NCBI GenBank assembly: GCA_030830185.1
Contig: JAURNN010000007.1
Coordinates: forward strand, 1 to 38,740
Reading direction: 5' to 3'
Source: Bacillota bacterium
GTDB taxonomy: Bacteria; Bacillota_I; Bacilli_A; Acholeplasmatales; Acholeplasmataceae
Length of the DNA stretch: 38,740 nt
Shown here: in pieces, positions 1-8,099 of the stretch
Position numbering within the stretch: position 1 is the stretch's first letter
How the letters are laid out: each line of letters opens with the position of its first letter
Position numbers and translations under genes: made by a program
The notes under the pieces: model-generated
What the model saw: the letters and a program-made list of their open reading frames with translations, nothing else
Database searches by the model: none
Told to the model about the DNA's origin: nothing

Positions 1-605
1 GATACAAAGCTGGTTCTGATATTTATTTAGGAATGGATGTTGCGTCTTCAGAGTTTTATAACAAAGAAACGAAAACATATGTACTTGCTGGAGAAGGCGG
101 TAAATCATTTACGTCTAAAGAATTATCTGATTTCTATGCTGGACTTGTTAAAAAATACCCAATTATCTCAATCGAAGATGGACTTGATGAAAATGACTGG
201 GAAGGTTGGGCATATCTAACACAAACTCTTGGAAAACATGTACAACTTGTCGGAGATGATTTATTTGTCACGAATACAAAACGTTTAAGCCAAGGTATTA
301 AGTCAAATGTTGGTAACTCAATTTTAGTTAAAGTGAACCAAATTGGTACGCTTACAGAAACATTTGAAGCGATTGAAATGGCGAAAAGAGCAGGGTATAC
401 TGCAGTAATCTCACATCGTAGTGGTGAATCAGAAGATACAACCATTGCTGATATTGCAGTCGCAACCAATGCCGGTCAAATTAAAACCGGTAGTGCGTCA
501 CGTACAGACCGTATTGCAAAATACAACCAACTTATTCGTATTGAAGATCAATTAGAGTCAACAGGAACTTACTTAGGTTTAAACGCATTTTACAATTTAA
601 AGTAA
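1..605 (+). CDS. eno: Enolase, C-terminal part (5' end outside window)
   Basis: Converts 2-phosphoglycerate to phosphoenolpyruvate in glycolysis, in the cytoplasm. The reading frame is open from base 3 (YKAGSDIYLG...), so the gene starts left of the window and the ATG at 33 is internal. The visible ~200 residues are the enolase barrel: the metal-binding aspartate in LGMDVASSEF, then SIEDGLDEND, VGDDLFVTN, the catalytic lysine in ILVKVNQIGTLTET, the SHRSGESEDT loop, and the C-terminal IKTGSASRTDRIAKYN with the second active-site lysine. The ending (LNAFYNLK) is of normal length. A hairpin terminator follows the stop at once, so eno probably closes its own transcription unit. No substitution in the visible active-site motifs. 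Confidence 0.97.
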   Translation, partial: YKAGSDIYLGMDVASSEFYNKETKTYVLAGEGGKSFTSKELSDFYAGLVKKYPIISIEDGLDENDWEGWAYLTQTLGKHVQLVGDDLFVTNTKRLSQGIKSNVGNSILVKVNQIGTLTETFEAIEMAKRAGYTAVISHRSGESEDTTIADIAVATNAGQIKTGSASRTDRIAKYNQLIRIEDQLESTGTYLGLNAFYNLK

Positions 606-611
606 AAGGAT

Positions 612-640
612 AAGGTGAGAGATAACACTCTTACCTTTTT
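612..640 (+). terminator. Intrinsic terminator after eno
   Basis: A ten-pair stem (AAGGTGAGAG with CTCTTACCTT, one G-T pair) with the six-base loop ATAACA, followed by T residues. It begins 7 bases after the eno stop codon. The next gene's ATG is only 8 bases after the T run. Confidence 0.85.
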
Positions 641-648
641 AATAAATA

Positions 649-2664
649 ATGGATATTAAAGAACTTTATCAAGCACTTTATGATGGTTATCAACATTGCA
701 TTGAAGTTGATGATGAATCGATCTTAAAACTTGCAAAATCAAGTGAATATATACATGTCAATGGGAAAAAGATTTGTTTAAAAAAACAATACTCTATTGG
801 TACAATGGATATCAAAAAAGAATTTGGTTTTTTAAGACAACCTGAAGATGATATTTATATAGATAAAAAATTCTTGAATGGTGCCATGCAAGATGATTTT
901 GTGATTGTTGATGATACAGGCTATCAATCTAAAGTGATTCATATCATTAGCCGAGCGATGACACTCCTTTTATGTCGTTGTCACAAACAAAAAGAGATGA
1001 TTTATTTTGAACCACTCATTGACATTCAACAGTTATTACATATCAATTATGATGTACCACTTGTGGAAGGTCATTTAGTTGCGATTCTTATTGATTCTAT
1101 CGATGGGTTAAATATCCATGGACATGTTGATCACATTATTGGTCATGAGCACGACCCTGATATTGAAACTAAAAAGATTGTATCAAGTTATCAGTGGCCA
1201 CAAGCATTTATTAAAGATGTCTATGACTCTTTAAAGAAAATTAAAAAAGAAACTTTTGATCAAATCGATTTTGAAGATGCATTAATTATTACCATTGACG
1301 GTGCAGATGCTAAAGATTTAGATGATGCCATTCACTTAAAAAAGACAAATAGTGGCTATGAAATTGGCGTTCATATCGCTGATGTATCTCATTACGTTAA
1401 ACCAAATGATAAGATTGATCAACAAGCTTTTTCAAAAACAACCTCTGTGTACTTAGCAGATCGAGTGATACCGATGTTGCCTGAATATTTATCTAATGAT
1501 TTATGTTCACTCAATCCTTTGGAACCTAAAAAAACATTAAGTATTTTGATGCAGCTAGATGTAAATTATAAAGTCATCTCTCATGCGTTTCATTCATCTG
1601 TGATTATGTCTAAATACCGTTTAACGTATGGTGAAGTCAATTTGATTTTACAAGGAAATAAAAATCATAAAAACCGAGAACTTCAAGACATGCTATTTCA
1701 ACTCAATGAGGTTTCAAAAGGATTATCAAAGATTCGTTATCAACGTGGTGAAATGAATTTTCATACAGAAGAAATGAAGTTTCATATCGAAAATCATCAA
1801 ATTAAAAGTGTGTCTCTTCGTAAACAAGATGACGCCGAAAAATTGATTGAATCTTTAATGTTACTTGCTAATGAAACTGTAGCAAAACACTTTAACGATC
1901 ATCATATCGCATCACTTTACCGTACACACGATGTTCCAGATATTGGTAAATTACAAAAAGCACTTCATATATTAACGCAACTTGGTGTTTCAATTCCTCA
2001 TCAATTGAATCAAGATGCTCATTTCATACAAAAAATCATTGAAAAAACAGAAACCCATCCTCAAAAAGATTTGATTCATATGATTATTTTACGTGCGATG
2101 CAAAAAGCAAAATATGAGTCTCAAGTAAGTGGACATTTTGGACTTGGGGCAACGTACTATACACATTTCACATCTCCAATAAGACGTTATCCAGATCTAA
2201 TCATACATAGACTCATACATATGTTTATTTTAAAAGATCATGACATTGAAAAACTTGATCTTACTGATATTGCAAAACAAACGTCTGTTCAAGAACGTAT
2301 GGCATTATCATTGGAACGAGATGTGAATCAGTTAAAAAGTTGCGAATTTATGGTCGATAAAGTAAATAAAACGTTTTCTGGTGTTGTTATTGCAACGCTT
2401 TCCAGAGGAATGTTTATAAGACTAGATAGTGGAATTGAAGGTTTTGTATCTTTAAAAACATTTAAACAACATGTTATTTATCATGAACATACTGTATCGT
2501 ATTCTGATAGAAGAGGCTTATTATACCGACTTGGAGATCGCGTAGAAGTTGAATTAATTTCAGTCGATATTATTAAAAGACACATTGACTTTAGAATTAT
2601 GAATCAAGTAAAAAGAAGGAGCCATCATGGAGCTCATCGTACAAAACAAAAAGGCAAGGTTTGA
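649..2664 (+). CDS. rnr: Ribonuclease R (RNB-family 3'-5' exoribonuclease)
   Basis: A processive 3'-5' exoribonuclease that degrades structured RNA and, with SmpB/tmRNA, helps clear stalled messages. At 671 residues it is somewhat shorter than Bacillus RNase R (about 780). An N-terminal region precedes the RNB catalytic domain, where the metal-binding aspartates lie in DGADAKDLDDAIHL (about residues 217-230). Further RNB motifs are HFGLGATYYTHFTSPIRRYP and the DLIIHRLIH helix. An S1 RNA-binding domain covers about residues 583-655 and is followed by a basic tail (VKRRSHHGAHRTKQKGKV). The 3' end overlaps smpB by 38 bases, the common rnr-smpB pairing. I see no Shine-Dalgarno before the ATG, and the T run of the eno terminator is only 8 bases upstream. 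It may be translated from read-through or from a very short leader. Confidence 0.95.
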   Translation: MDIKELYQALYDGYQHCIEVDDESILKLAKSSEYIHVNGKKICLKKQYSIGTMDIKKEFGFLRQPEDDIYIDKKFLNGAMQDDFVIVDDTGYQSKVIHIISRAMTLLLCRCHKQKEMIYFEPLIDIQQLLHINYDVPLVEGHLVAILIDSIDGLNIHGHVDHIIGHEHDPDIETKKIVSSYQWPQAFIKDVYDSLKKIKKETFDQIDFEDALIITIDGADAKDLDDAIHLKKTNSGYEIGVHIADVSHYVKPNDKIDQQAFSKTTSVYLADRVIPMLPEYLSNDLCSLNPLEPKKTLSILMQLDVNYKVISHAFHSSVIMSKYRLTYGEVNLILQGNKNHKNRELQDMLFQLNEVSKGLSKIRYQRGEMNFHTEEMKFHIENHQIKSVSLRKQDDAEKLIESLMLLANETVAKHFNDHHIASLYRTHDVPDIGKLQKALHILTQLGVSIPHQLNQDAHFIQKIIEKTETHPQKDLIHMIILRAMQKAKYESQVSGHFGLGATYYTHFTSPIRRYPDLIIHRLIHMFILKDHDIEKLDLTDIAKQTSVQERMALSLERDVNQLKSCEFMVDKVNKTFSGVVIATLSRGMFIRLDSGIEGFVSLKTFKQHVIYHEHTVSYSDRRGLLYRLGDRVEVELISVDIIKRHIDFRIMNQVKRRSHHGAHRTKQKGKV

Positions 2665-3070
2665 ATATTTCATCGAAGAAACTTTTGAAGCCGGTATTGC
2701 TTTAAAAGGTTCAGAAATTAAATCTGTCCGTTTGAAAAAAGTGAATTTAACAGATGCTTATGTTTTAGTAAAAGATGGAGAAGCATTTATTATTAATATG
2801 CATATTTCAACATATGCTTTTTCATCTTTATTTAATCATGATGAAACAAGAAGAAGAAAATTATTACTACATAAACATGAAATTAATAAACTTGAATCAA
2901 AAAAGAAGCTTCAAGGGTTAACCATTATTCCTTTAAGGATGTATTTAAAAGAGGGCCTTGCTAAAGTAGAAATTGCTTTAGCTAAAGGGAAGAAATTATA
3001 TGATAAACGCCATGATTTACAAACAAAAGATTTGAATTTACGTTTAAAGAAAATACATAAAAGAGGTTAA
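2627..3070 (+). CDS. smpB: SsrA-binding protein SmpB
   Basis: Binds tmRNA and delivers it to stalled ribosomes for trans-translation. Its 147 residues are close to the family's ~155. Family hallmarks are the N-terminal NKKARFEYFIEETFEAGI, the GSEIKSVR segment, ETRRRKLLLHKHEI, the GLTIIPLRMYLKEG strand, and the basic tail KGKKLYDKRHDLQTKD, which enters the ribosomal decoding centre. An AAGGAG sits 5 bases before the ATG, inside rnr. In Bacillus the tmRNA gene lies after smpB; here an acetyltransferase starts 3 bases after the stop, so ssrA must be elsewhere. Confidence 0.96.
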   Translation: MELIVQNKKARFEYFIEETFEAGIALKGSEIKSVRLKKVNLTDAYVLVKDGEAFIINMHISTYAFSSLFNHDETRRRKLLLHKHEINKLESKKKLQGLTIIPLRMYLKEGLAKVEIALAKGKKLYDKRHDLQTKDLNLRLKKIHKRG

Positions 3071-3073
3071 AAG

Positions 3074-3508
3074 ATGATTGTTGTAAAATCTTTTGATGAA
3101 CTTTCACCACGCATGCTGTATGACATTATGCATTTACGTCTTAAAGTTTTTGTAGAGGAACAAAACATTGTGTATGTCGATACCGATTATGATGACTTAC
3201 AAGCAGATCATGTCATGTATGTTGTTAATGATGACATTGTTTCATATGCGCGTGTTTTAAAAAAAGACCAGCGCTATCAAGATCATATGTCCATTGGACG
3301 AGTTGCAACGCATATGACACATAGAAATAAAGGATATGCAACAGAAATATTAAAAACAATATTATCTACATATAAAGAAAATTTCATGATTTCAGCTCAG
3401 GCATATTTAATTCACTATTATGAAAAGTTTGGTTTTAAAGTCGTATCAGAACCGTACATAGAAGAAGGAATTTTACATGTTAAGATGAGATATGAAACTA
3501 AAATATGA
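3074..3508 (+). CDS. GNAT-family N-acetyltransferase, ElaA-like
   Basis: A 144-residue acetyl-CoA-dependent acyltransferase of unknown substrate. The opening (FDELSPRMLYDIMHLRLKVFVEEQNIVYVDTDYDD) has the ElaA pattern of a short helix, then 'LR..VFV.EQ', then 'D..D'. The acetyl-CoA loop is in SIGRVATHMTHRNKGYATEI (about residues 75-95; here N-K-G-Y-A replaces the commoner R-G-x-G-x). The C-terminal strand AQAYLIHYYEKFGFKVVSEPYIEEGI is typical of ElaA. It starts 3 bases after smpB and probably shares its mRNA. Nothing links it functionally to trans-translation. The family call is firm; the substrate is unknown. Confidence 0.85.
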   Translation: MIVVKSFDELSPRMLYDIMHLRLKVFVEEQNIVYVDTDYDDLQADHVMYVVNDDIVSYARVLKKDQRYQDHMSIGRVATHMTHRNKGYATEILKTILSTYKENFMISAQAYLIHYYEKFGFKVVSEPYIEEGILHVKMRYETKI

Positions 3509-3514
3509 TACAAT
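3506..3514 (+). promoter_or_regulatory. Probable alaS promoter (extended -10)
   Basis: TGATACAAT is an extended -10 (TGn plus TACAAT) 24 bases before the alaS ATG, overlapping the end of the acetyltransferase gene. There is no convincing -35. GAGGTG at about 3529 serves as the ribosome binding site. Confidence 0.55.
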
Positions 3515-3538
3515 ATATGTTGATAATTGAGGTGAAAC

Positions 3539-6115
3539 ATGAGGTTTTTTTCAGCCCAAGAAATTAGAGAAACTTGGTTACGTTTTTTTAAAGATAAAGG
3601 ACATTTAATTGAGCCTTCTTCTAGTCTTATACCCCAAAACGACAAATCATTATTATGGATCAATGCAGGGGTTGCGCCATTAAAGAAATACTTTGATGGA
3701 AGAGAAAAACCAAGTCAACCAAGACTGGCAAATATTCAAAAATGTATACGAACGAATGATATTGATAATGTAGGAAAAACGGCAAGACATCATACTTTTT
3801 TTGAAATGCTTGGTAATTTTTCAATTGGTGATTACTTTAAGAAAGATGCGATTAAGTTTGCATATGAAATCTTAATATCAGAAGCATATTTTAATATGCC
3901 AAAAGAGTTGCTTTATATGACTTATTATCCTGATGATGTTGTTGCATATGAGACATGGATTGAACTTGGTATCGATCCTGAACATCTTATTCCTGTAGAA
4001 GGTAATTTTTGGGAAATTGGACCAGGACCGTGTGGACCTGATACGGAAATATTCTACGATCGTGGATCCTCCTATGATGCAAGAGGCAAAGAATTAATTG
4101 CTGAAGATATTGAAAATGAAAGATTTATTGAAATTTGGAATGTTGTTTTTTCACAATTTAATTCTACAGAAGGACTATCTCGTGATGAATATCCTTTACT
4201 TCCTCAGAAAAATATTGATACTGGCGCTGGCTTAGAGCGTTTTGCCTGTATCTTGCAAGGTACAAAAACGAACTTTGAGACGGATTTATTTTTACCTATC
4301 ATTCAACACATCGAAGCATTATCAGGTATCAACTATGATGGACAGATCGCATTTAAAGTCATCGCTGATCACATTAAAGCACTTACTTTTGCAATCGCTG
4401 ACGGTGCGATTTTATCTAATGAAGGCAGAGGTTATGTTTTAAGACGGTTATTAAGAAGAGCGATAAAATATGGTTTGAAACTTAATTTGAATCATCCTTT
4501 TTTACATGTTCTGATTCCTACCGTTATTAGCATGATGCAATCCTTTTATCCATATTTAAATGATAGATTAGACATTGTTACAAAAATCGTGTTTCAAGAA
4601 GAAACGAAATTTTTTGAAACGATCTCTGACGGTGAATTACTATTGGAGCATGAATTAAAACATATTCAAGGCCAAATATTATCTGGTGATGTGGCATTTA
4701 AGCTGTATGATACGTTTGGTTTCCCTTTTGAACTCACAGAAGAATATGTATTAGAAAAAGGCTTTACAGTAAATAAAGAAGAATTTTTAGAAGCATTAAA
4801 AATTCAAAAAGACAGATCAAGACAAGCCATGAAACAATCTTCAGGTATGCATCTACAAGATGATGCGTATATAAATTTCTTTGAAAAATCTACGTTTGTA
4901 GGTTATGATCAACTAAAAGTGGAAACAGTTGTCGTAGGCGTTTTTGAAGAAGGTATTGTCTTAGAATATACTCCTTTTTATGCTGAAAGTGGTGGACAAC
5001 TATCAGACAGTGGACTTATTAATGGGATAGAAATAAAACACGTTAAAAAACTTCCTAATGGTCAGTTCTTGCATGTGTGTGAGACAGATTCATTTCAAGT
5101 GGGAGACCAAGTTCTAGCCATCGTAGATGAAAAACTTAGACTTCAAACAGAAAGAAATCACAGTTCAGCACATTTATTTCACCAAGCACTTAAAGAAGTA
5201 TTAGGAGATCATGCGATACAACAAGGTCAACAAGTCAATGCAAAAAGTTGTCGATTTGATTTTAACCATTATGAATCCATGAATGATGAAACAATTTTAA
5301 AACTAGAAACATTAGTAAACACTTACATACAAAAAAACCCCTTAGATGTTAATATTTATGAAACCACTTTAGAGGACGCTAAACAAAAAGGAGCAATGGC
5401 GCTTTTTGGAGAAAAATATGGAGATCATGTTCGAGTTGTTGATATGGGATGGTCTATTGAGTTGTGTGGTGGAACTCACGTTAAAAACACGAAATCGATT
5501 ATAAATTTTACGATCACATCATTAAGCTCAATTGGATCGGGAATTTTTAGAATGGAAGGGATAAGTGGTGATCAAGTAATTGCTCAAATGCAAACCCAGC
5601 TCAACCCATTTTTGATTGAACTAAAAGCGATACAAGATAAAATAGATCAAGAAAATTATAATTTTAAGTTGAACTTTCCAACGATAAAAGGATCATATGA
5701 AGATATCATCACTTACCGACATTACTTAGAGACAGTAAGAAAAAAAGTTAAAGAATTAGAAAAATCAAAAGCTGAGAAAGACCAACAAAATGTTCTTTCT
5801 TTAGTTGATGTATCTAGTTTTGAAAAGAATCAAGACATCTCTGTGATTCAAGTAGAACACATTGAGAAAAAACTTCTGAAAGCTCTTGTTGATCAATTAT
5901 TTGATCACCTTCAATCAGGAACTTTAATTTTAATTAATAAAGAAGATGAGAAAGCGTCATATGTGATTAAATCTTCAAAAAATCTTGCTTCTGTTCTTGT
6001 TAAGAAAATCGCTTCTATGACGGAAGGTTCAGGTGGCGGTCAAGATCATTTTGCGCAAGGTGGTACAACAAGACTCGATTTGATTGATGATGCGATTAAG
6101 GCATTGATATTATGA
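3539..6115 (+). CDS. alaS: Alanyl-tRNA synthetase
   Basis: Charges tRNA-Ala with alanine and edits mischarged serine and glycine. Its 858 residues are a normal length. The class II catalytic core is N-terminal: motif 1 region FFKDKGHLIEPSSSLIP, LLWINAGVAPLKKYFDG, the motif 2 region IRTNDIDNVGKTARHHTFFEMLG (split here across its key parts R-T-N-D and HHTFFEMLG), and motif 3-like NIDTGAGLERF. The editing domain holds the zinc-site HSSAH at about residue 541 and CGGTHV at about 643. The C-Ala domain ends with the glycine-rich EGSGGGQDHFAQGG. The gene overlaps ruvX by four bases (ATGA), as in the Bacillus alaS-yrrK order. It appears to have its own extended -10 promoter. Confidence 0.98.
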   Translation: MRFFSAQEIRETWLRFFKDKGHLIEPSSSLIPQNDKSLLWINAGVAPLKKYFDGREKPSQPRLANIQKCIRTNDIDNVGKTARHHTFFEMLGNFSIGDYFKKDAIKFAYEILISEAYFNMPKELLYMTYYPDDVVAYETWIELGIDPEHLIPVEGNFWEIGPGPCGPDTEIFYDRGSSYDARGKELIAEDIENERFIEIWNVVFSQFNSTEGLSRDEYPLLPQKNIDTGAGLERFACILQGTKTNFETDLFLPIIQHIEALSGINYDGQIAFKVIADHIKALTFAIADGAILSNEGRGYVLRRLLRRAIKYGLKLNLNHPFLHVLIPTVISMMQSFYPYLNDRLDIVTKIVFQEETKFFETISDGELLLEHELKHIQGQILSGDVAFKLYDTFGFPFELTEEYVLEKGFTVNKEEFLEALKIQKDRSRQAMKQSSGMHLQDDAYINFFEKSTFVGYDQLKVETVVVGVFEEGIVLEYTPFYAESGGQLSDSGLINGIEIKHVKKLPNGQFLHVCETDSFQVGDQVLAIVDEKLRLQTERNHSSAHLFHQALKEVLGDHAIQQGQQVNAKSCRFDFNHYESMNDETILKLETLVNTYIQKNPLDVNIYETTLEDAKQKGAMALFGEKYGDHVRVVDMGWSIELCGGTHVKNTKSIINFTITSLSSIGSGIFRMEGISGDQVIAQMQTQLNPFLIELKAIQDKIDQENYNFKLNFPTIKGSYEDIITYRHYLETVRKKVKELEKSKAEKDQQNVLSLVDVSSFEKNQDISVIQVEHIEKKLLKALVDQLFDHLQSGTLILINKEDEKASYVIKSSKNLASVLVKKIASMTEGSGGGQDHFAQGGTTRLDLIDDAIKALIL

Positions 6116-6534
6116 GTGTGTATCTCGGATTAGATTTAGGTAGTAAAACGCTTGGCATCGCAATAAGCCATTCTGGAATTATTGCTTCACCACTCGAAAC
6201 ATATCGGTTTAAAGAGCATGTTTATGACATGGCAATTCAATATTTAAATCAATTAATTAAAGAATATTCTGTCACACATGTGATTCTTGGATTACCTAAA
6301 CATATGAATAATGATATGGGTGATCGTGCTCAATTAACCATTCAATTTCAAGAAAAACTTAAAGGTGTCGACGTGATTTTATGGGATGAACGTTTGTCTA
6401 CGAAATCAGCAATGGATTCAATGCGTATGTTTCGTTTATCTCATCAGGAAAAAAAAGCTCAAAAAGATACTCAAGCAGCACTCATCATCTTACAAAACTA
6501 TTTAAATTATAAGGAGAATCAACATGGAAGATAA
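6112..6534 (+). CDS. ruvX: RuvX/YqgF-type pre-16S rRNA nuclease (YrrK)
   Basis: A 140-residue RNase H-fold nuclease thought to finish 16S rRNA 5' maturation. The fold is shown by LGLDLGSKTLGIAIS (first catalytic aspartate), HVILGLPKHMNNDMGDRA (the GLP motif of the family), ILWDERLSTKSA (Asp-Glu-Arg-Leu-Ser-Thr) and the terminal KDTQAALIILQNYL with the last acidic residue. The ATG overlaps the alaS TGA and has no Shine-Dalgarno of its own, so translation is probably coupled. The family is also discussed as a Holliday-junction resolvase, but the rRNA role is the better-supported one. Confidence 0.95.
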   Translation: MSVYLGLDLGSKTLGIAISHSGIIASPLETYRFKEHVYDMAIQYLNQLIKEYSVTHVILGLPKHMNNDMGDRAQLTIQFQEKLKGVDVILWDERLSTKSAMDSMRMFRLSHQEKKAQKDTQAALIILQNYLNYKENQHGR

Positions 6535-6811
6535 GCAATTAATTATTACGGATGAAAAAGGCAATGAACAACTTTGTGAAATCATTTTTACAATGGACAT
6601 AGAAGACCGTTCTTATGTTATTTTCACCGTACCTGATTCAGATGAAGTCAGCGCAGCTGAATATATTCCTAATCCCTCTAAAGAAGGAGAAGGAACATTT
6701 AAAGACATCGAAGATGATTATGTATGGGAACAATTAGAGGATGCATTAGAATCATATCAACAAGAATTAGATGAAGAAGACGACGAAGACGACGACGATA
6801 CAGAAAATTAA
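6524..6811 (+). CDS. DUF1292 family protein (YrzB-like)
   Basis: A small acidic protein of 95 residues and unknown function. It has the family pattern: ITDEKGNEQLCEIIFTMDIEDRSYVIFTV, then the conserved YIPNPSKEGEG turn, then an acidic helical end (EDDYVWEQLEDALESYQQELDEE...). The last ~17 residues are almost all Asp and Glu, encoded by a run of GAA/GAC codons. It sits between ruvX and the methyltransferase as yrzB does in Bacillus, where mltG follows; mltG is absent here. AAGGAG lies 7 bases before the ATG, and the gene overlaps both neighbours (11 and 41 bases). Confidence 0.88.
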   Translation: MEDKQLIITDEKGNEQLCEIIFTMDIEDRSYVIFTVPDSDEVSAAEYIPNPSKEGEGTFKDIEDDYVWEQLEDALESYQQELDEEDDEDDDDTEN

Positions 6812-7409
6812 AGATCACGCAATTGCAAATCAAATTCCAATCATTCAAGATGAAGTTGCCAAGGTATTAAAAATTTTAATTGAAACGTATGATGTTAAAA
6901 AAGTTCTTGAAATAGGTACAGCAACGTCATACAGTGCTCACGTGATCGCAAGCTGTGGTTCAGAGGTTTGGACAATTGAAAGAAATGCATTAAGATACTC
7001 AATTGCTGAAGATTTTGTAAAAAACTCTGAATATCACCATAAAATTCATTTAATCTTTGATGATGCATTAACACACATATTAAAGGAAAATCATTTTGAT
7101 TTAATTTTTATTGATGCTGCAAAAAGCCAATATATTCCATTTTTTGATAAGTATCAACACTATTTAAATCCAAAAGGATTAATGATTGTTGATAATATTT
7201 TTTTCCATCATTTAGATCCTTTAAAAGTAAAACGACCAACAAGACAACTTTTAAAAAAGATTGAAAAGTTTAAACTTTTTTTATCAGTACATCCAAATTT
7301 TCAATCACAAATCTTATCCTATGGTGATGGCTTAAGTATAAGCTATCAAGATCATGAACGATATATTGAAATGCATTCAATCATTGAATCAACACTTCAA
7401 AAATGGTGA
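6771..7409 (+). CDS. trmR: SAM-dependent O-methyltransferase, TrmR (YrrM) family
   Basis: In Bacillus this family methylates 5-hydroxyuridine at the wobble position of tRNA to 5-methoxyuridine. The protein has 212 residues. The family N-terminal signature is IKDHAIANQIPIIQDEV. The SAM site is VLEIGTATSYSA (about residues 44-55), with the adenine-side acidic residue in VWTIERN, the metal-binding FIDAAKSQY, and IVDNIFFHH. A stop codon (TAG, 6768) lies directly before the ATG, so translation cannot start further upstream. The first residues, MKKTTKTTT, are the +1-frame reading of the acidic codon run that ends the preceding gene. Placement after yrzB matches Bacillus yrrM, but the U32-peptidase genes yrrN/yrrO (which make the hydroxyuridine) do not follow. 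Confidence 0.85.
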   Translation: MKKTTKTTTIQKIKDHAIANQIPIIQDEVAKVLKILIETYDVKKVLEIGTATSYSAHVIASCGSEVWTIERNALRYSIAEDFVKNSEYHHKIHLIFDDALTHILKENHFDLIFIDAAKSQYIPFFDKYQHYLNPKGLMIVDNIFFHHLDPLKVKRPTRQLLKKIEKFKLFLSVHPNFQSQILSYGDGLSISYQDHERYIEMHSIIESTLQKW

Positions 7410-8071
7410 CAAGACCTATGATGTACATACACAAGGACATGCCAGTATATATTTATCGTAAAAAAAACAAACATATGTATGTTCGCATGAGAAATACAGG
7501 ATGTCACATAACTGTACCTAAACTACTTTCACATCAACTCATACAACAATATGTCACCGAAAATGAACGTAGGTTATTGCAAACCTATCAAAAACTTCAT
7601 GACATTCAATATACATTGTTAGGCAGAGCAATAACGATTGATTACAAACAAAGAGAGTTTCATTATGAAATCCATCACAATCAATTAAAGATCGCTCATC
7701 CAACTAGTTTTGATGTTGGATTTAAGTTATTTTTAAAATTGGAATTTCAAAAGTACCTTGAATTGATTCAACATGAGATTCAAGCACACATCATCAAACA
7801 TGGTTTAAAACCTGTAAACATTGAAATTAAGTATATACAATCAAAATATGGCAGTTATCATCGTTTAAAAAACAAAATCACACTGAATAGTTATTTATAT
7901 ATGCTTGATCCTAAACTCATCGATTATGTCATTATGCATGAATATGCCCATACGAAAGAGTTTCATCATCAAAAATCATTTTATGACTTGCAACATCAAT
8001 TATGTTCTAATGATAAAGAATTATCAAAATGGCTCAAAACATTAACGATTCCCACACATTTTACGTTATAA
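7403..8071 (+). CDS. YgjP/DUF45-type zinc metallopeptidase
   Basis: A cytoplasmic protein of 222 residues of the M48-related YgjP-like (WLM/DUF45) family, whose biological substrate is not known. Zinc-ligand motif HEYAH lies at residues 179-183, followed by the extended ligand region TKEFHHQKSFY. The preceding SKYGSYHRLKNKITLNSYL replaces the usual 'RWGSCS..G.I.LN' signature; the tryptophan and cysteine are changed (YGSYHR), so this is a divergent member. The N-terminal half has the family layout (MPVYIYRKKNKHMYVRMR, then VPKLLSHQLIQQYVTENE). No signal peptide or membrane segment is visible. The ATG overlaps the TGA of trmR, so translation is probably coupled. It occupies the slot that holds yrrN/yrrO/udk in Bacillus. 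Confidence 0.82.
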   Translation: MVTRPMMYIHKDMPVYIYRKKNKHMYVRMRNTGCHITVPKLLSHQLIQQYVTENERRLLQTYQKLHDIQYTLLGRAITIDYKQREFHYEIHHNQLKIAHPTSFDVGFKLFLKLEFQKYLELIQHEIQAHIIKHGLKPVNIEIKYIQSKYGSYHRLKNKITLNSYLYMLDPKLIDYVIMHEYAHTKEFHHQKSFYDLQHQLCSNDKELSKWLKTLTIPTHFTL

Positions 8072-8072
8072 T
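8067..8072 (+). promoter_or_regulatory. Possible greA promoter (-10 box)
   Basis: A perfect TATAAT at the end of the preceding gene, 27 bases before the greA ATG. The best -35 candidate is TTAACG at 8042-8047 with a long 19-base spacer, so the promoter is likely but not certain. A full AGGAGG ribosome binding site lies at 8089-8094. Confidence 0.5.
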
Positions 8073-8099
8073 AGTAAAGAAGGATTTTAGGAGGATATT

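Noticed and set aside
134..469. Minus-strand open frame of 111 residues within eno
   Set aside because: Lies wholly inside the strongly conserved enolase frame, with no ribosome binding site and no recognisable protein. The same reasoning covers frames at 3418-3663, 12567-12851, 18636-18956, 32181-32435 and 34266-34514.
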